A DNA stretch of 54,215 nucleotides from Holosporales bacterium (GTDB taxonomy: Bacteria; Pseudomonadota; Alphaproteobacteria; RUG11792). The DNA lies in the NCBI GenBank assembly GCA_031258785.1, contig JAIRMJ010000005.1, forward strand, positions 1 to 54,215, in the 5' to 3' direction. The notes under the pieces were generated by a model, which saw only the letters and a list, made by a program, of their open reading frames with translations, did no database searches and was not told the origin of the DNA. The position numbers were made by a program, and so were the translations under genes. This document shows, piece after piece, positions 53,190-54,215 of this stretch. How positions within the stretch are numbered: the first letter of the stretch is position 1; each line of letters opens with the position of its first letter.

Positions 53190-53366
53190 TGGGAGAGTAA
53201 CTCATGATAGAGTTACATCGAGCTCTGGGAGATCATGTACAGTTTTCCCCGGGGGTTCATAGGCTGAATCGGTGGAACATTTGAATTGTAGATTCGTCCT
53301 AAAGTCAGAAGCCTATGAATCATCGATAGTCGTACGGTTGGCAGAGCATACTGCTCGAATATGAGA
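53190..53366 (+). ncRNA. Candidate IS110 bridge RNA
   Basis: The leader of the recombinase folds in order into: a 5' stem-loop (53197-53203 with 53210-53216, GTAACTC/GAGTTAC); a 10-base stem (53256-53265 with 53310-53319, TTCATAGGCT/AGCCTATGAA) enclosing an internal loop and an apical hairpin GAAT-TGTAG-ATTC (53283-53295); and a second hairpin GAGCA-TAC-TGCTC (53344-53356). This order of stem-loop, first guide loop and second guide loop is that of IS621-type bridge RNAs. The 5' side of the first loop contains GTGGAACATTT, identical to the flank at 53157-53167. The second loop's 3' side (53359-53366) can pair with 53165-53172. Transcription limits are estimated. Confidence 0.6.
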
Positions 53367-53373
53367 GGGATTT

Positions 53374-54215
53374 ATGATGAATGTTATAGGATGTGATATA
53401 GGCAAGAAGAGTCTTGATGTATTTCTAGATGGGAAACACTGTAGGTTTGAGAACGATATCAATGGAATTGGTATATTTATTTCAAGGTGTAAGGGTATTG
53501 AAAACCCAAGTGTGATCCTTGAACCAACAGGAGGATATGAAAGAAAACTGGTAAAACACTTGTGTATTAATAACATTGCTGTCTCCATTGTGAATCCTTA
53601 TTATGTAAGGAACTTTGCAAAATCTAAGAAGGATCTCGCAAAAACAGATAAGATAGACTGCAAGGTTTTAGCAGAATATGGAGAGAAGATGGAACCACAA
53701 ACCTATATTCCAAAAGCTACCCATTGCTTTGAACTAGAGGATCTTGCTCATAGAAGGGATAGCCTTGTTGATATGATTAAGCAGGAGAAACAGCGCCTTG
53801 AAAAGGAACCATCTGAACCAATTAGGGTAAGTATCCACAATGTTATTGAGTTTCTTGAGAAGGAGAGAACTGAAATTGATACGAAGTTACAAGGATGCGT
53901 AGAGACAAGTGAGCAAGCTAGACAAATCAGTGAAGTATTACAGACTGAAAAAGGGGTTGGTAAGCAGACGGCAGCTATCCTAATGGGGATGCTACCAGAG
54001 TTAGGGAAACTAGATAATAGACAAATAGCAAAACTGTGTGGATTAGCTCCTATGACTCATGATAGCGGAACAATGAAGGGATATAGATCGATTAGGGGAG
54101 GGAGAGCAAGAGTGAGGAAAGCACTATATATGGCATCTATCAGTGCTATTAAGAGTAACAAGGTACTGAAGGAGTTCTATATGAGGTTGAGAGGAGAAGG
54201 AAAACCTGGGAAGGT
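53374..54215 (+). CDS. IS110-family DEDD transposase/recombinase, 3' end outside the window
   Basis: At least 280 codons are open to the window edge. The RuvC-like DEDD domain has Asp8 in VIGCDIGKKSLDVF, Glu50 in LEPTGGYE and Asp92/Asp95 in KTDKIDCKVLA. The C-terminal Transposase_20 domain shows GVGKQTAAILMGMLPELGKL, then LCGLAPMTHDSG and KGYRSIRGGRARVRKALYMAS, with Ser231 as the expected catalytic serine. The start is ATG 53374 or 53377, with GAGAGG upstream. Family proteins have about 320-340 residues, so 40-60 are missing at the right. No frameshift is seen; it could be active. Its base composition is more AT-rich than the neighbours, which suits a mobile gene. Confidence 0.92.
   Translation, partial: MMNVIGCDIGKKSLDVFLDGKHCRFENDINGIGIFISRCKGIENPSVILEPTGGYERKLVKHLCINNIAVSIVNPYYVRNFAKSKKDLAKTDKIDCKVLAEYGEKMEPQTYIPKATHCFELEDLAHRRDSLVDMIKQEKQRLEKEPSEPIRVSIHNVIEFLEKERTEIDTKLQGCVETSEQARQISEVLQTEKGVGKQTAAILMGMLPELGKLDNRQIAKLCGLAPMTHDSGTMKGYRSIRGGRARVRKALYMASISAIKSNKVLKEFYMRLRGEGKPGK

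Larger units (their letters stand above)
53165..54215 (+). mobile_element. IS110-family insertion sequence, right end outside the window
   Basis: The element comprises a non-coding left end with a structured RNA (53197-53366) and the DEDD recombinase gene from 53374 to beyond the window. IS110 elements have no terminal inverted repeats, and none are seen. The left boundary is inferred at the TTT of 53165-53167: left of it is parS arm sequence, right of it sequence complementary to the second RNA loop. The exact base is uncertain. Confidence 0.75.

Overview
The window reads as a chromosomal segment of an alphaproteobacterium with a reduced, reshuffled genome, most like the intracellular Holosporales/Rickettsiales-type lineages. 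This is inferred from gene content, not from a database match. The evidence is an alphaproteobacterial-type elongator tRNA-Met(CAT), a PopZ-like pole organiser, scattered remains of operons that are usually intact (rpsF-rpsR without rplI, gatA apart from gatC, and mraY/murJ/ddl/ftsA/dapB each on its own), many GTG/TTG starts, long intergenic spaces without recognisable genes, and several secreted or surface proteins. The genetic code is standard.

Layout. 1-5 kb: a partial unknown gene, then dnaN, pepA and rplI on the minus strand. 5-8 kb: mraY and murJ. 8.6-12.5 kb: alaS, lipA and a short prepilin-peptidase-like gene. 12.5-13.8 kb: ssb-dapB. 14-16.2 kb: an orphan NuoK-like/NuoL-like membrane pair. 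16.3-19.3 kb: gatA, tRNA-Met, efp and a suhB homologue without the main catalytic acidic residues. 19.3-21.8 kb: the classical rpmH-rnpA-yidD-yidC operon; rpmH is only 44 codons. 21.9-27.7 kb: an MFS transporter, a small unknown gene with a good promoter, and rpsF-rpsR-acpS-ftsA-AmpG-like transporter. 28-34.8 kb: ddl, an unknown, an MscS channel with a cyclic-nucleotide domain, rpe and two tandem diverged LysR-like genes. 34.8-37 kb: two divergent exported coiled-coil proteins. 37-41 kb: gatC-thrS-radical SAM, then a degenerate TsaB-like gene.

41-49.3 kb is a chromosome-segregation neighbourhood. rsmG-parA and parB are transcribed divergently from a 1-kb space flanked on both sides by parS sites (16-base core TGTTCCACGTGGAACA or one-base variants). 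A third parS overlaps the tsaB-like stop codon, a fourth lies at 53.15 kb, and degenerate copies occur inside rsmG and at 4.9 kb. PopZ, which tethers ParB-parS to the pole in Caulobacter, is encoded nearby in tolC-popZ-trxA. A pseudopilin and a repeat-rich exported protein lie next to parB. The presence of dnaN, rpmH/rnpA/yidC, parAB and parS together suggests an origin-proximal location.

The right end holds a large autotransporter (49.6-53.1 kb) and then an IS110-family element that runs off the window. The most interesting signal is here. The 200-base leader of the IS110 recombinase folds like a bridge RNA, and the 5' side of its first internal loop carries 11 bases (GTGGAACATTT) identical to the right arm of the parS site at the element's left edge. 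The 3' side of the second loop can pair with the presumed left terminus. This suggests an IS110 element whose RNA guide addresses parS.
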